A stretch of 64,000 bases of DNA. Source: DATBFG01 sp036558645 (GTDB lineage Bacteria; Acidobacteriota; Terriglobia; Terriglobales; Acidobacteriaceae). Under the pieces are notes generated by a model. The model was given only the letters and a program-made list of their open reading frames with translations. It ran no database searches and had not been told where the DNA came from. Shown here in pieces: positions 1 to 8,981 of the stretch; within the stretch, counting starts at the first letter, position 1, and the number at the start of each line of letters is the position of its first letter. The position numbers and the translations under genes were made by a program. The stretch covers positions 12,537 through 76,536 of the forward strand of contig DATBFG010000048.1 in assembly GCA_036558645.1 (NCBI GenBank), given 5' to 3'.

Positions 1-61
1 TGTTTGATCACAGGCTACCCAGTCTCTGGATTCTCGGACACTGACTGAACTCAACATCGGC

Positions 62-135
62 ATAGCACTCACCCGCTCTTCCGATTGCGGCCAAGGCAGT
101 CGATGAGTGCTATCGCCTGTTTTCGACAGTTAACC
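62..135 (+). repeat. Dispersed repeat, copy A, with an upstream inverted arm
   Basis: The 15-mer GAGTGCTATCGCCTG at 105-119, followed by a CAGTTAAC-like segment, recurs at 1249-1263 and, inverted, at 62901-62915. In this copy ATAGCACTC (62-70) is the exact complement of GAGTGCTAT (105-113), so a 9-bp stem is possible. The repeat ends about 20 bases before the first codon of the next small gene. A role as an operator or upstream promoter element is inference. Confidence 0.6.
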
Positions 136-155
136 GTTTCCTTTACGATAGCGGC

Positions 156-520
156 ATGGAAGAGAAGAAGACCTATAGTATCAGCGTTCGTCTGAGGCGA
201 ACCACGTTCGAATACGCATTCGTGTCAGTTCCCGTGGATGAACGCATTTGGGAAAGCATCCAGATGCCCCTAAGAAAAGCCGTATTAATGGCGCGAGAGT
301 CATGGAGATTGCAAAGGAAATGGAAAGCGATCCGACTGTGCTTTGGGCGCGAGAAAGGCAGTTAATGGCGTTGGCCTCCGTCCAAAGGCCACGCTGCTTA
401 GCTGCGCGAAGGCGCGATAATGTTAGGGCTAAGCTAGGCAGCCAAGCAGCATCAAGCTGTTGCGCGTCGCAGATACTCCCGAATGACCGCTCGAAGAGCT
501 TCGAGCGTGAGCACCTCTGA
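156..520 (+). pseudogene. Small conserved protein, broken by a frameshift
   Basis: The first 30 or so codons from the ATG at 156 read as a small beta-rich protein beginning MEEKKTYSISVRLRRTTFEY. After about position 248 the natural continuation (INGARVMEIAKEMES, then DPTVLWARERQ and VQRP) lies in a different frame. I recall small acidobacterial proteins of roughly 75-85 residues with the order YSVSVRLRRTTTEYAYVSVPV, then a G-K/R-hydrophobic helix, then a W-E-x-E strand and HPxQ, and this pair of frames fits that order. The second frame runs on past the expected end to 520, over the tail of the opposite gene. Function is unknown. The break could be a true mutation or a sequencing error. Confidence 0.55.
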
Positions 521-892
521 AAACTCTTGTTCCAGCTCTTGCGCAATGCGCGCTTCCTTTTCGATGAGCCACTGCGATTTAGCCTCGATAATTTTGACGC
601 GCAATTCGACCAAGAATTCCTTCCCGGGCGGATAGTCCAACAGAAAAGCTTCCGTCGAAAGCCCTAGCAATTGGCCGTGAACCTGAAGGCGGTCCGGTCC
701 GAGCCAGAACTCGTCGTCAATCGATAAGGCCGGATTTCTCGCGTGCGCATCCACAATGTCGCACTCAGCGAAATAACCGTCGTTGAAGTTAACCTTGCAC
801 TTCAAGTATCCGTCGTATTGGTCGAGCATTTGTCGTCGCATCCTCTCGTTGACGTTATGGCAGAACAGTGGGTAATGGGTCGATCGCTTCAA
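452..892 (-). CDS. Hypothetical protein (about 129-146 aa)
   Basis: I do not recognise this family. The protein has a mixed N-terminal half with many Asp, Tyr and Phe residues (NDGYFAECDIVDAH, DDEFWLGPDRLQVHG) and a long charged helix at the C-terminus from about residue 95 (KIIEAKSQWLIEKEARIAQ). The longest reading starts at a TTG at 892. An ATG at 841 gives a 129-residue protein and is preceded by GAGAGG, though very close. It lies opposite and slightly over the tail of the frameshifted gene before it. No signal peptide or membrane segment is seen. That it is a real gene rests on length and ordinary composition only. Confidence 0.5.
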   Translation of the reverse strand: MKRSTHYPLFCHNVNERMRRQMLDQYDGYLKCKVNFNDGYFAECDIVDAHARNPALSIDDEFWLGPDRLQVHGQLLGLSTEAFLLDYPPGKEFLVELRVKIIEAKSQWLIEKEARIAQELEQEFSEVLTLEALRAVIREYLRRATA

Positions 893-944
893 GAGCCCGC
901 TTCGGCTAATGCAAATCAGTTAAAATCACGTTGTTGCTTTTCAT

Positions 945-1036
945 GTGCTTACATGTACTACGATTGCTGACCGTGCTCGGTTAAGTACTTCAATTGACGT
1001 TTTCAGGTGGATTCGAGTCCTACCTGAGGAGCCATT
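945..1036 (+). repeat. tRNA-3'-end-like scar, composite repeat copy 1 (att-like)
   Basis: Bases 1010-1034 read like the T-loop and acceptor end of a tRNA: GATTCGAGTCCTACCTGAGG followed by AGCCA. No D-arm, anticodon arm or 5' acceptor strand lies upstream, so this is not a tRNA gene. The same 25-mer is at 11858-11882 and a variant is near 23981. Similarity to copy 2 runs about 60-80 bases further to the left with small gaps (GTACATG and AGCACGG are shared when read on the minus strand). This is the layout left by elements that integrate at the 3' end of a tRNA gene. Confidence 0.55.
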
Positions 1037-1240
1037 TGTTTTGTTAGACTTCCATCTCCGACCAGAATTTCGTAGCAATTCGCCGCACATCCCTCTCTGG
1101 TGAAATTTCAAAGGACTGAGAGTAGGCTGCTGCTCAAAATTCGTTTCGAATCGACGAATAATCGGCGTGTGTCCTTGGCTTCCAGGGTTCGAAGCAGATT
1201 GGTTTCGTCGGCAGTCACACGGGCGGTGTCGCAAGAGGAC

Positions 1241-1276
1241 GGGGTTTTGAGTGCTATCGCCTGATTTCGTCAGTTG
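1241..1276 (+). repeat. Dispersed repeat, copy B
   Basis: A 22-base stretch ending in GAGTGCTATCGCCTG (1249-1263) is identical to the inverted copy at 62901-62922, including the GGGTTTT before it. It is followed by TTTCGTCAGTTGAC, which resembles the tails of copies A and C. It lies about 250 bases upstream of the FG-GAP gene start. Confidence 0.65.
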
Positions 1277-1295
1277 ACGAAGTTGAATTGCGACA

Positions 1296-1315
1296 GTTGA
1301 CGACGAGTCGTCAAC
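1296..1315. promoter_or_regulatory. 20-bp palindrome (operator or hairpin)
   Basis: GTTGACGAC (1296-1304) and GTCGTCAAC (1307-1315) are perfect complements around a GA spacer. CAGTTGACGA also occurs at 1271-1280 and again at 1295-1304 as a direct repeat. No T-run follows, so a terminator is unlikely. An operator upstream of the FG-GAP gene is possible but is inference. Confidence 0.45.
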
Positions 1316-1525
1316 AGGCAGGCTTTGTCGCATGTGGATTCGACGGTCAACCTACTTGTCACTCAGCCTTTATCTCTGCTTCCCAGCTTCTTTGATCGGT
1401 GCAAGTTGCTTCCCGAGGCCACAATTCTGACTTGACCAGTCTGGGAAGTTGAAGCATACTTCCGCTACGCAACTCCCCCCTTTACCTGTGCAGCACTCAT
1501 GAAGTCGCTTTCGAGAGTGGAACCA

Positions 1526-3669
1526 ATGCCAAAGCTCAGAATCCTGCTCCTGGTCCTCTCCATCGGCTGTTTTATGAATGTAATGAATGCGGAGTCAGCT
1601 TTGTTCTTTGAGGCGCCGCAGTACGCTACCCCCCGCTCCCCCCACTCCTTAACAGACGGCGATTTTAATCGCGATGGAAACGCGACCTGGTCATGGCAAC
1701 CGATCACGATTTTGTAAGTGTATCGTTGGGAAATGGCGACGGGAGTTTCCAGCCGCCCCGGAGCTTTGCCGTCGGCACTTTTCCCAGCTCGGTGACGGTT
1801 GGCGATTTGAACGGGGATGGCAAAGAGGATCTCGCTGTTTCAAACTCCAATGTGGGTGGTGGGTTTACGATAAGCATTCTGCTCGGCAAGGGCGACGGCA
1901 GATTTGCGCCGCATATGGACTTCGCGAGCCCCGATGAGCCCGGAGACATTGCAATCGCGGACTTCAATGGTGATGGAAAGCAGGACCTCGCGGTGACCGC
2001 CGCCTCCTCGAACGCGGTCGGCATTTTTCTCGGCGACGGCACCGGCAGCTTCCCAACCTACACAGAGTTTGCCACTTGCAAGTTCGCGGGTTCGGTGGCT
2101 ACTGCCGACCTGAACCATGACGGCAAATTGGACCTCGCACTGGCGGGCTCGCGGAACGCTTGCGTTTTACTCGGCAATGGCGATGGCACATTCAGAATGC
2201 ATGTCGACTACCCTGCCGGCATCGCAGTGACCGGTATGAAAATTGCAGATTTCAACGGCGATGGTTTCCAGGACCTGGCAGTTGTGGATTCCAATCCAGG
2301 AGAAAGTGCCGGATCAGTGAGAGTCTTCCTTGGCAGAGGGGATGGAACCTTTCAGACTCGCAGAAACTTCCTTCTTCGTCGCTCGCCATTCGAAATTGCG
2401 GTGGCAGACTTTAACGGAGATGGTAAGCCGGATATGGCGGCCACAAACGGCGGCTCTGCGGTTACCGTGCTTCTCGCGAACAGCAAGACTATTTTCCAGG
2501 AAAAGCCATTTGACTACGGGGTAGGGTTACTACCGTTGTCGCTGACCATTGCTGATTTTGACAGCGATGGCAAGCTGGACTTGGCTGTCGCAAACGCCAG
2601 CAGCAATACGGTAAGCATCTTGCACGGCAACGGTAACGGCACGTTCCAGGCGCGCTTAGACTACGTTTCCGGCGAAGTTCCGGAGTCCGTAGCAGTTAGC
2701 GATTTCAACCAGGACGGCAACCAAGACCTTGTGACTGCCAATTTCGGCGAGAACACCGTGAGCGTTCTTCTGGGCAACGGGAACGGCAAGTTTTACGGGC
2801 GACAGTCTTTTTCAACCGGAGACTCCCCGCAGCAGATGGTGGAGGGCGACCTCAATGCCGATGGCAAGGCAGACGTTATAGTGGCAAATCGCGTCAGTGG
2901 TGTCAGTGTTCTTCTGGGCAAAGGAGACGGCACATTCGAGGCGCACAAGGACTATGCGACAGGAGAGTTTCCCGTTTCCCTGGTGCTCGGCGACTTCAAC
3001 GGCGACGGGAAGTTGGATGCGGCCACGGTCAACAACGCTTCCCGAGACCTAAGCGTGCTGCTGGGCAATGGAGACGGGACCTTTCAACCACACAAAGACT
3101 ACGCCGTTGGCGGGCCTCCAGTTTGGTTGGCGTCCGGAGACTTCAATAACGATGGCAAGCTGGACTTGGCGACGACCGTTTCCTCGGACACAAGCGTAAT
3201 TATTCTCTTAGGACGAGGCGACGGTACATTCCCAAACCATACCAATTACGACACTGGAAGTCGGCCGACGGTGGTGGTTGCAGCCGACCTTAACGGGGAC
3301 GGAGAGCTCGATCTCGCAGTGGGCACCGATCGAGACAATCACGTCCACGTGCTTCTTGGCAATGGAGATGGAACGTTCCAGACGCACATCGACAGCGCAA
3401 CAATTTTTCAACCCTTGGCTGTGAAGGAAGCAGACTTCAACGGCGATGGCAAACTTGATCTGGCTGTGGACACCAAAACAACAAATGCTCTGGGCATAAT
3501 GCTGGGAAACGGAGACGGCACTTTCCAACGACCGATCCTCTTCGACCTTGGAGGTTCGCAACAGCCCATCGCAACGGGCGACTTCAACGGCGACGGAGCC
3601 ACCGACCTGGCCGCGGCCAACGGCGGCGCTAGCACAGTGAGTGTTTTGTTGAACACAAACTCACAGTAA
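1526..3669 (+). pseudogene. Secreted FG-GAP/VCBS repeat protein, frame broken near its start
   Basis: The first 50-odd codons from ATG 1526 give a signal peptide (PKLRILLLVLSIGCFMNVMNA) and the start of a repeat (DGDFNRDGNA). The reading then leaves frame. From about 1685 a different frame runs open for some 650 residues to 3669. One missing base near 1682-1685 explains this: adding a G restores NADLVMATDHD, the normal continuation of the FG-GAP motif. About a dozen repeats follow, each about 50 residues, with the pattern DFNGDGKxDLAV and LLGNGDGTFQ. The Asp/Asn/Gly loops are typical calcium-binding blades of an extracellular beta-propeller. The start at 1526 is preferred over 1499 because the latter lacks a ribosome site. 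As it stands, the propeller would be made without its export signal, from an internal start such as the ATG at 1693, unless the base is a sequencing error. Confidence 0.8.
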
Positions 3670-3903
3670 CCGTTGATCAACGTAACAGAGGCTTGGCGCA
3701 ACATCCCTATCTCTAACAATGTCGGCTCTGTCAAGCAGTCTTCGAGCACACGACGGCATGCACTCAGAGAAGAGCGCCATTTCGCTCTGGTAGATGGTTT
3801 TGCGCTTGCCAACCTGGGCCCGCTTGAATCATTTGGGTCAAGGACTCGGTCCGACCCAGCCATCTCTTCGATCACCTACTGCGATCATGATTACCTGTTC
3901 AAA

Positions 3904-3922
3904 CTCCCTGCCAAACAGGGAG
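3904..3922. repeat. Perfect 7-bp hairpin downstream of the IS110 remnant
   Basis: CTCCCTG (3904-3910) and CAGGGAG (3916-3922) are complementary around CCAAA. It lies about 30 bases past the stop of the transposase remnant when read on the minus strand, so it may be an element-end structure. No T-run is present. The rest of 3670-3950 holds nothing I can name. Confidence 0.35.
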
Positions 3923-3950
3923 CGGGGTACCCAATCATTACATCGGTGAT

Positions 3951-4150
3951 TTACTTCACACCATCGCGATTTCCGGGCTCTCCCGCGTGCGAACCGAAGT
4001 GTTTGAACTGCTCATAGTCCAAGCCTTGACGCCACATCCAGTACATATGCACCGCCAGTTTCCGCGTGATCGCCACTTTTGCGATCTTTCTCCCCTCCGC
4101 ATGGCCAGGTGAAAGAACTTACTGCGCCACTGTGCTTGGCCATAGCGCTT
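3951..4150 (-). pseudogene. IS110-family transposase, C-terminal remnant with frameshift
   Basis: On the minus strand, RYGQAQWRSKFFHLAMRRGE is followed, after one missing base near 4088, by KIAKVAITRKLAVHMYWMWR and then DYEQFKHFGSHAGEPGNRDG, with a stop at 3951. This is the C-terminal tail that I recall for one IS110 subgroup. Only about 65 residues remain, with no N-terminal DEDD domain. The fragment abuts the integrase remnant at about 4139-4147, where both reading frames meet. An IS110 start of unknown relation lies at the right end of the window, but their shared parts cannot be compared here. Confidence 0.7.
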
Positions 4151-4496
4151 TGTTCATTCGGATCGCAGTTGCTGCCGACCAGCCCATGATGCTAGCAACC
4201 ACTGGGTAGAGGATCCCGCCTTCAAGTAGGCTCGTAACCGCAGTGTGACACATGTCATGAAATCTGAATTTGAAAGACGCTGACGTTGTGAGTCCGGGTT
4301 TCTTGTCTGGCCGGTCGAATCCTCGGACTGCCTTCATCCGCACCGCCTTTCCCGGCTCAGATCGCTGGTCTCTTGCTGAAAGGTCGTACTTCTTACGAAC
4401 GTGCGAGGCACACAGAAGTTGCAGTCGTTGTCGCGGGTCATCCAGGAATATCGCTAGTTGATCGCTCAGGAGCAGGGCGGGCGCATGCTGTTCCAA
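4119..4496 (-). pseudogene. Tyrosine recombinase (phage-type integrase) C-terminal remnant
   Basis: The frame contains FRFHDMCHTAVTSLLEGG, then VVASIMGWSAATAIRMNK. This matches the HxLRHTxVT box and the 'GW/H-S--T-Y' box of tyrosine recombinases. The normal HDLRH arginine is Cys here (HDMCH), so one of the catalytic residues is lost, and the tyrosine box is cut off where the IS110 fragment begins. The upstream half of the frame (to 4496) has no clear integrase sequence. It is best read as a dead, IS-interrupted integrase, in keeping with the att-like scars nearby. Confidence 0.65.
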
Positions 4497-4511
4497 GTGT
4501 GACCCGCGTCA

Positions 4512-7500
4512 TTACGTTCGTTCCACTACGTAGTAAACGGCATAGCTATCAGTATATGGTTCGAGATATTCGCGCAAGTCGCGTGCGGTACTCACGTCGA
4601 GATTCTTCAACCTCCAACGTCCGATGATTGTATCGTTTCCAATGAAGCGCATATCCTGGAGGGTTGGCGAATCAGGGATGTTCAATGTCACTGTATTTCC
4701 CAGCACCACCTTAATGCTGGAGGGATTTGTAACTGTCAGATCCACCTTGGGAGGCTGTGGGTAAGTCAGCAGAGAGACGTTGGGGTGCTCCAACACAATA
4801 AAAGTGCCACTCCACTGTCCTATGACCTGTGACTCAGTAACGCTGGCCGATTCGGGAAGACTCCGTAATAACTGGTAATCGTCCATCGACATGTAGCGAA
4901 AGCCATAGCTATATCGCTCGAGAACAAAAGTGGAAAACTCAAGGCCGTTGGGAAATTCACCCAAATGCATCACGCCAATCGCACTGTTGTCATCAATCAC
5001 CTTTATTGTGTCGTAGACCTGCCTATAGGGATCATTGCGATAGTTTAGGAGCAGGACTTGATCGCCCTTCCTGAAGTAGCGTCGGTTGTCATCGGGATAG
5101 GAAATAACCTTCACAACCGGATCACCGGGCAGGGCATTCAAGTCATAGTTGACTACTCGGCCTGTTGCAATTCCACCTTGTATTTCATCAAAACGTTTCC
5201 AGAAACTCCCGCCGGCAAATAGTTTTCCCCCGTGGATCGCGTTTGCGATCAGACCTGCATTGCGGGCACGCTCTTCCCATCCAAGTAACCCATCCTTGGC
5301 AAACGAGCCCTTCCAAAACAAGTCACGGTTAATTCGATGGTTAGGCAGGTCGACGCTGACGGCCCGAGTGTTGATGAGTTTCTCCAATCCCAACGTCCGA
5401 GCGTCACGAAGGATGCCCTGCAAGTCCGCAGTGGATCTGGTACTGAAGTAGTCAGGAACTGTCGCGCCCCGCAGCAGTTCGCGTTTGAGGTTTAGTTCCA
5501 GCGTGCCGGCATCTGGTGAAAGAGGATCATATTCACGCACTACAAACTGCGCCGTGAAGGCCAGAAAGCGCATACGCGCCTGGAGTTGCAGGCGCGGGTC
5601 ATCAGTTCCCGTAACCGTAAATGATCCTAGGAATTCCAGGAAACTCCCCGTGGCCGCCAAGTTTTCAAATGTGTGGAATTTTAGATAGGCCACTCCGATC
5701 GGAGTCAGTTCAGAATCTGCATGGCGATATACCCGTGAGTAGAGAGTGGTATAGTCCTGCAAAAGCTCTTGAATGGCCTGAATTCCGCCACTCCCATTTC
5801 GTTCCATGTATTTTGTTCCCTCAAATACATACCTGTTACCTGGGCCTGCAAGAAATTCGATGTGGTAACGCATTTCACCTTCGCCAGACGAAGAATCAAG
5901 GACCAGGTAGTTGAAACTGCTCACCTGCTCATCTATGGCGTATGTGGCGTGGCCCTTTCCCTCGAGTGATCCAAAGCTAATGCTGCCAGAGATGCTGGCT
6001 TCGTGCTCGAACCCATCGACGAATTCGTTCACGTCCCGTGCCTTGATGTGCAGATTGACGCTGCATGTATTCGCCGATTTGTCGCCCGCTGCGGGTAAGA
6101 ACGTCGTGATGGTGAGATCGCCGTCGTACCCAGGGGGAGGCATCTGGGCCCCTTCGATGTACGCCCCGTCCATTCGCTCATCAAAGGTAAGGCCGACGCC
6201 ATCCGGCAAGTTGACATCCAAGAACGGACGCAGCAACAACGCAGTTGGCAATACTGTCTTTGCTGAGCGGGTTAGAGTGTAATAGAAGCCAAAACTATTC
6301 GAGTTCTGTGGCTTGTGAAATATGCCCAGATCAGTACTGGTTCCTAACGGGCTTCCTACGCCAGAAAATATGCCTGCGATATACTTCCCGACCATGAAAT
6401 CCTGGCTCACCTTGCGTATCTCGTCGTGAAATGGCGTGAAGTCGTTCAGTTGAAAATGGTCTACCGTAAAACTGGGTACGACTAGCCCCTCAAACAATCC
6501 GGCAAATTGATATCGACTCTCCAACCGACCATCCGGCTTAAGGTCAAATTCCAGAAAGGCCGCTGACCCCAGATGATTGTTGTTACTGAGAATGTCCATG
6601 CGCCACACGCCGTTCAAGTCCTCTTTTGTAGGTACTGTTCCCGAAGTGAATAGCGCATCGTGATCAACGATGGTCATGTCGTCGAATCCGTAAAGCCGTG
6701 TCATGGGAAAGGTAAACAAGCGAATTCCATTGGGAAACTCTCCCAGGTAGGCACGTCCAATCAACAGGTCCTCGTTTATCTGTTTGAAAATGTCGTAGAA
6801 GCCTTGCCAGGGAGGATCAAGATAGCGGAGGAGGATGTATCTACCGGCTTCCAACGTCCCAGTATCATGTCCAATCGTAATCTCCTCGAGCGAATTCCTT
6901 GCGTTAATGCGACCATCTGTATCGCTTGTGATTCCCGCAACTTTTCCATCTTGCTGGAAGAATCTCTTCCTGAAGCCAGTAAAGATTGCGGACGACATCG
7001 CGTTCAAGATACTGCGTTTCGGGAAGAAACCCTTCCAAAACGTGTCGTTACGAATGGTCTGCGTGGAGATGTCGATTTCCGGTGCCGCCCCGTTATTGAC
7101 AAAGCCCGAAAGAGGCAATGTCGAGCAGCGGCGAAACAACTTCTCCAGCTCCGGCTCGGATCGCTGAATGACGTCCAGCGGATCAAACGCAGAGACGCTC
7201 ACCTGTAAATTTGGTTGCGGATAGGCGTCCCCATTTAGCTGACGAATCTTGCGTTCAGCAATTCGCTCGGCAAGAGCCGAAATTGTCAAGAAGGGATTCA
7301 CGCCCAACGCGCCCGGAATGAGGGAGCCGTCGGCGACGTACAAACCATCATGGACGCTTCCATCGTTTGCGTAAACACGCCCAAATTCATCTGCAGAACC
7401 ATGCAGATAATCGTCCCCCATGGGACATCCCCCAAGCGGGTGAGCCGTGATCAGATGCTTAGCATCGAAGACACTCCACGTCGGATTGGATATGAATGAT

Positions 7501-8894
7501 GCTCCCAGCGCACGCGCATGCCGTCGCAACTCCTCGTTCATTCTGGTAAAGACAATTTGTTGTCCAACCTTGTCCCACTCGATCGTAAGAGTGCCATCCG
7601 GATCAAGATCCGTTGAAAAGTTCATGGTTCCCCGTGCATCGTCGAGACCCATTACGAGGTAGAGCATTGTGTGGTTGAGTGCTCCATCCGGTTCATAGGT
7701 AGGATTCGGGTTGAATACCGACAGCAGATCTGTTCTTATTCGCTCTCTTTGCTGATCTGCGTTGGCGACAGTAGTAGGTTCGCCCTGAACTGCAGCAAAA
7801 ACAGCCTTTGCTGCCTGCACGTAAGCGCTTGGGAACGAAAAGTCTTCGACTGCAATCCGTTGTTCCAGCGGTCCACCTGGGTTGTATCGTACCGCTCCAA
7901 CAATCGATGGTCCTGGAGGATTTGCTTGGCCGGGGGCGGCGGTTCGCCTCCCATATCCTAAAACGTCGGTTCTTGTATTCCCGTTATATGCCAACCCGAA
8001 GAAGTCGCCATTGCCACTGAAGCGCGTACCAAGGACCGGGGAAACCTTCAATCCCTTTGACTCTGAACGCAAAAGAATCCCGGTCGAATTTACTGACCCT
8101 GCAGACAGGATCACATTTCGTGCATCGATCTCGAAAGAATCTTGGTCGAGCAAGCCATTAATGTGTGTGCCGTGAACTCTCCAGCCTCCACCCCCCAACT
8201 TTTCCACCCATTCGACTTCCGCATGGGTAAAGATGTCAGTTCCGTTCTTGGCAGCTTCAGGCAGGTAATTCATGTACAACGTGTTCTTCGCACCGATGTT
8301 GCAACCCGTGACGCAGTCTCCACATTCGGTGCAAGGATGCTGCACCATCCCATGAGGATTTGGCCCATCGATATGAAAGTTGACTGCTACATTTAAGGAC
8401 GTTGCATTTTGCCCCAGCTGGACCGCTCGAGCCTCGAGGGCCCGAACTTTGGACAAGAGACTCGCATTATGGACAGGCAATGCACCGAGCATCGACCTTG
8501 CGCGCTCGTAATAGTTCATCAGCTCGGGATACTTTATGTTCTTCGGCCACACCTCCAGATCGAAGAGGTCGGCATCAGGAATGATTGCTACATTAGCGTT
8601 TATCAGAGAGGTACCACCGAGCCCACATCCCTTGATGATAGAGATGTCTTGATAATTCAGGAATTCGTAGAGACCAAGGGGGTTTAAGTCAGTCCGAGCA
8701 TTCGTTAGAATGCCCGGGACATCGTCGGGAAACTCGCCTACGACCCATTCCTTGCCACGCTCTAGAATGCAAACAGAATGCGGATGTTGAATCGCGGCCG
8801 AAATTCGCGCTGCCGTGATCGCTCCGCCGTAACCTGATCCTACGATGACAAATTCATAGCTGTTCCTGTGCTGGTCCCACGGAATAGAGAGCAT
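4512..8894 (-). CDS. Giant cholesterol-oxidase-like GMC oxidoreductase with duplicated C-terminal module
   Basis: Residues 1-570 form a flavin-dependent GMC oxidoreductase. The FAD dinucleotide motif GSGYGGA is at 19-25, a CTECGDCVTGCNIGAKNTL segment is near 186-204, and HPLGGCPMGDD is near 483. These three together mark the cholesterol-oxidase-type subgroup. Members usually have 500-600 residues; this protein has 1460. The remaining ~890 residues carry two copies of a module (about 612-770 and 1188-1365) with matching FWKG, GEFPNG and YGF..M landmarks, around a central region of about 420 residues. That centre includes FEGTKYM and TTLYSRVY, like the accessory domain fused to some actinobacterial GMC or lipid-hydrolase proteins (recalled, not checked). 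There is no signal peptide. The ATG at 8894 follows GGAGG. It lies 87 bases after its upstream neighbour on the same strand. A sterol or lipid alcohol substrate is likely but unproven. Confidence 0.85.
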   Translation of the reverse strand: MLSIPWDQHRNSYEFVIVGSGYGGAITAARISAAIQHPHSVCILERGKEWVVGEFPDDVPGILTNARTDLNPLGLYEFLNYQDISIIKGCGLGGTSLINANVAIIPDADLFDLEVWPKNIKYPELMNYYERARSMLGALPVHNASLLSKVRALEARAVQLGQNATSLNVAVNFHIDGPNPHGMVQHPCTECGDCVTGCNIGAKNTLYMNYLPEAAKNGTDIFTHAEVEWVEKLGGGGWRVHGTHINGLLDQDSFEIDARNVILSAGSVNSTGILLRSESKGLKVSPVLGTRFSGNGDFFGLAYNGNTRTDVLGYGRRTAAPGQANPPGPSIVGAVRYNPGGPLEQRIAVEDFSFPSAYVQAAKAVFAAVQGEPTTVANADQQRERIRTDLLSVFNPNPTYEPDGALNHTMLYLVMGLDDARGTMNFSTDLDPDGTLTIEWDKVGQQIVFTRMNEELRRHARALGASFISNPTWSVFDAKHLITAHPLGGCPMGDDYLHGSADEFGRVYANDGSVHDGLYVADGSLIPGALGVNPFLTISALAERIAERKIRQLNGDAYPQPNLQVSVSAFDPLDVIQRSEPELEKLFRRCSTLPLSGFVNNGAAPEIDISTQTIRNDTFWKGFFPKRSILNAMSSAIFTGFRKRFFQQDGKVAGITSDTDGRINARNSLEEITIGHDTGTLEAGRYILLRYLDPPWQGFYDIFKQINEDLLIGRAYLGEFPNGIRLFTFPMTRLYGFDDMTIVDHDALFTSGTVPTKEDLNGVWRMDILSNNNHLGSAAFLEFDLKPDGRLESRYQFAGLFEGLVVPSFTVDHFQLNDFTPFHDEIRKVSQDFMVGKYIAGIFSGVGSPLGTSTDLGIFHKPQNSNSFGFYYTLTRSAKTVLPTALLLRPFLDVNLPDGVGLTFDERMDGAYIEGAQMPPPGYDGDLTITTFLPAAGDKSANTCSVNLHIKARDVNEFVDGFEHEASISGSISFGSLEGKGHATYAIDEQVSSFNYLVLDSSSGEGEMRYHIEFLAGPGNRYVFEGTKYMERNGSGGIQAIQELLQDYTTLYSRVYRHADSELTPIGVAYLKFHTFENLAATGSFLEFLGSFTVTGTDDPRLQLQARMRFLAFTAQFVVREYDPLSPDAGTLELNLKRELLRGATVPDYFSTRSTADLQGILRDARTLGLEKLINTRAVSVDLPNHRINRDLFWKGSFAKDGLLGWEERARNAGLIANAIHGGKLFAGGSFWKRFDEIQGGIATGRVVNYDLNALPGDPVVKVISYPDDNRRYFRKGDQVLLLNYRNDPYRQVYDTIKVIDDNSAIGVMHLGEFPNGLEFSTFVLERYSYGFRYMSMDDYQLLRSLPESASVTESQVIGQWSGTFIVLEHPNVSLLTYPQPPKVDLTVTNPSSIKVVLGNTVTLNIPDSPTLQDMRFIGNDTIIGRWRLKNLDVSTARDLREYLEPYTDSYAVYYVVERT

Positions 8895-8981
8895 ATTTCC
8901 TCCAGTGTGAAGCTGCCGAAGGGCCGGTGACGCGAGAAAGAAGTGGCTGGGTTGTTCATGTTCCCCTGAGATCCGAATAGA

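Noticed and set aside
1010..1034. A tRNA gene
   Set aside because: Only the T-loop-to-acceptor end is present; no D-arm, anticodon arm or 5' acceptor strand.
1693..3669. Possible CRISPR or tandem repeat array
   Set aside because: The regular ~150-base period is the coding repeat of the FG-GAP protein, not a spacer array.
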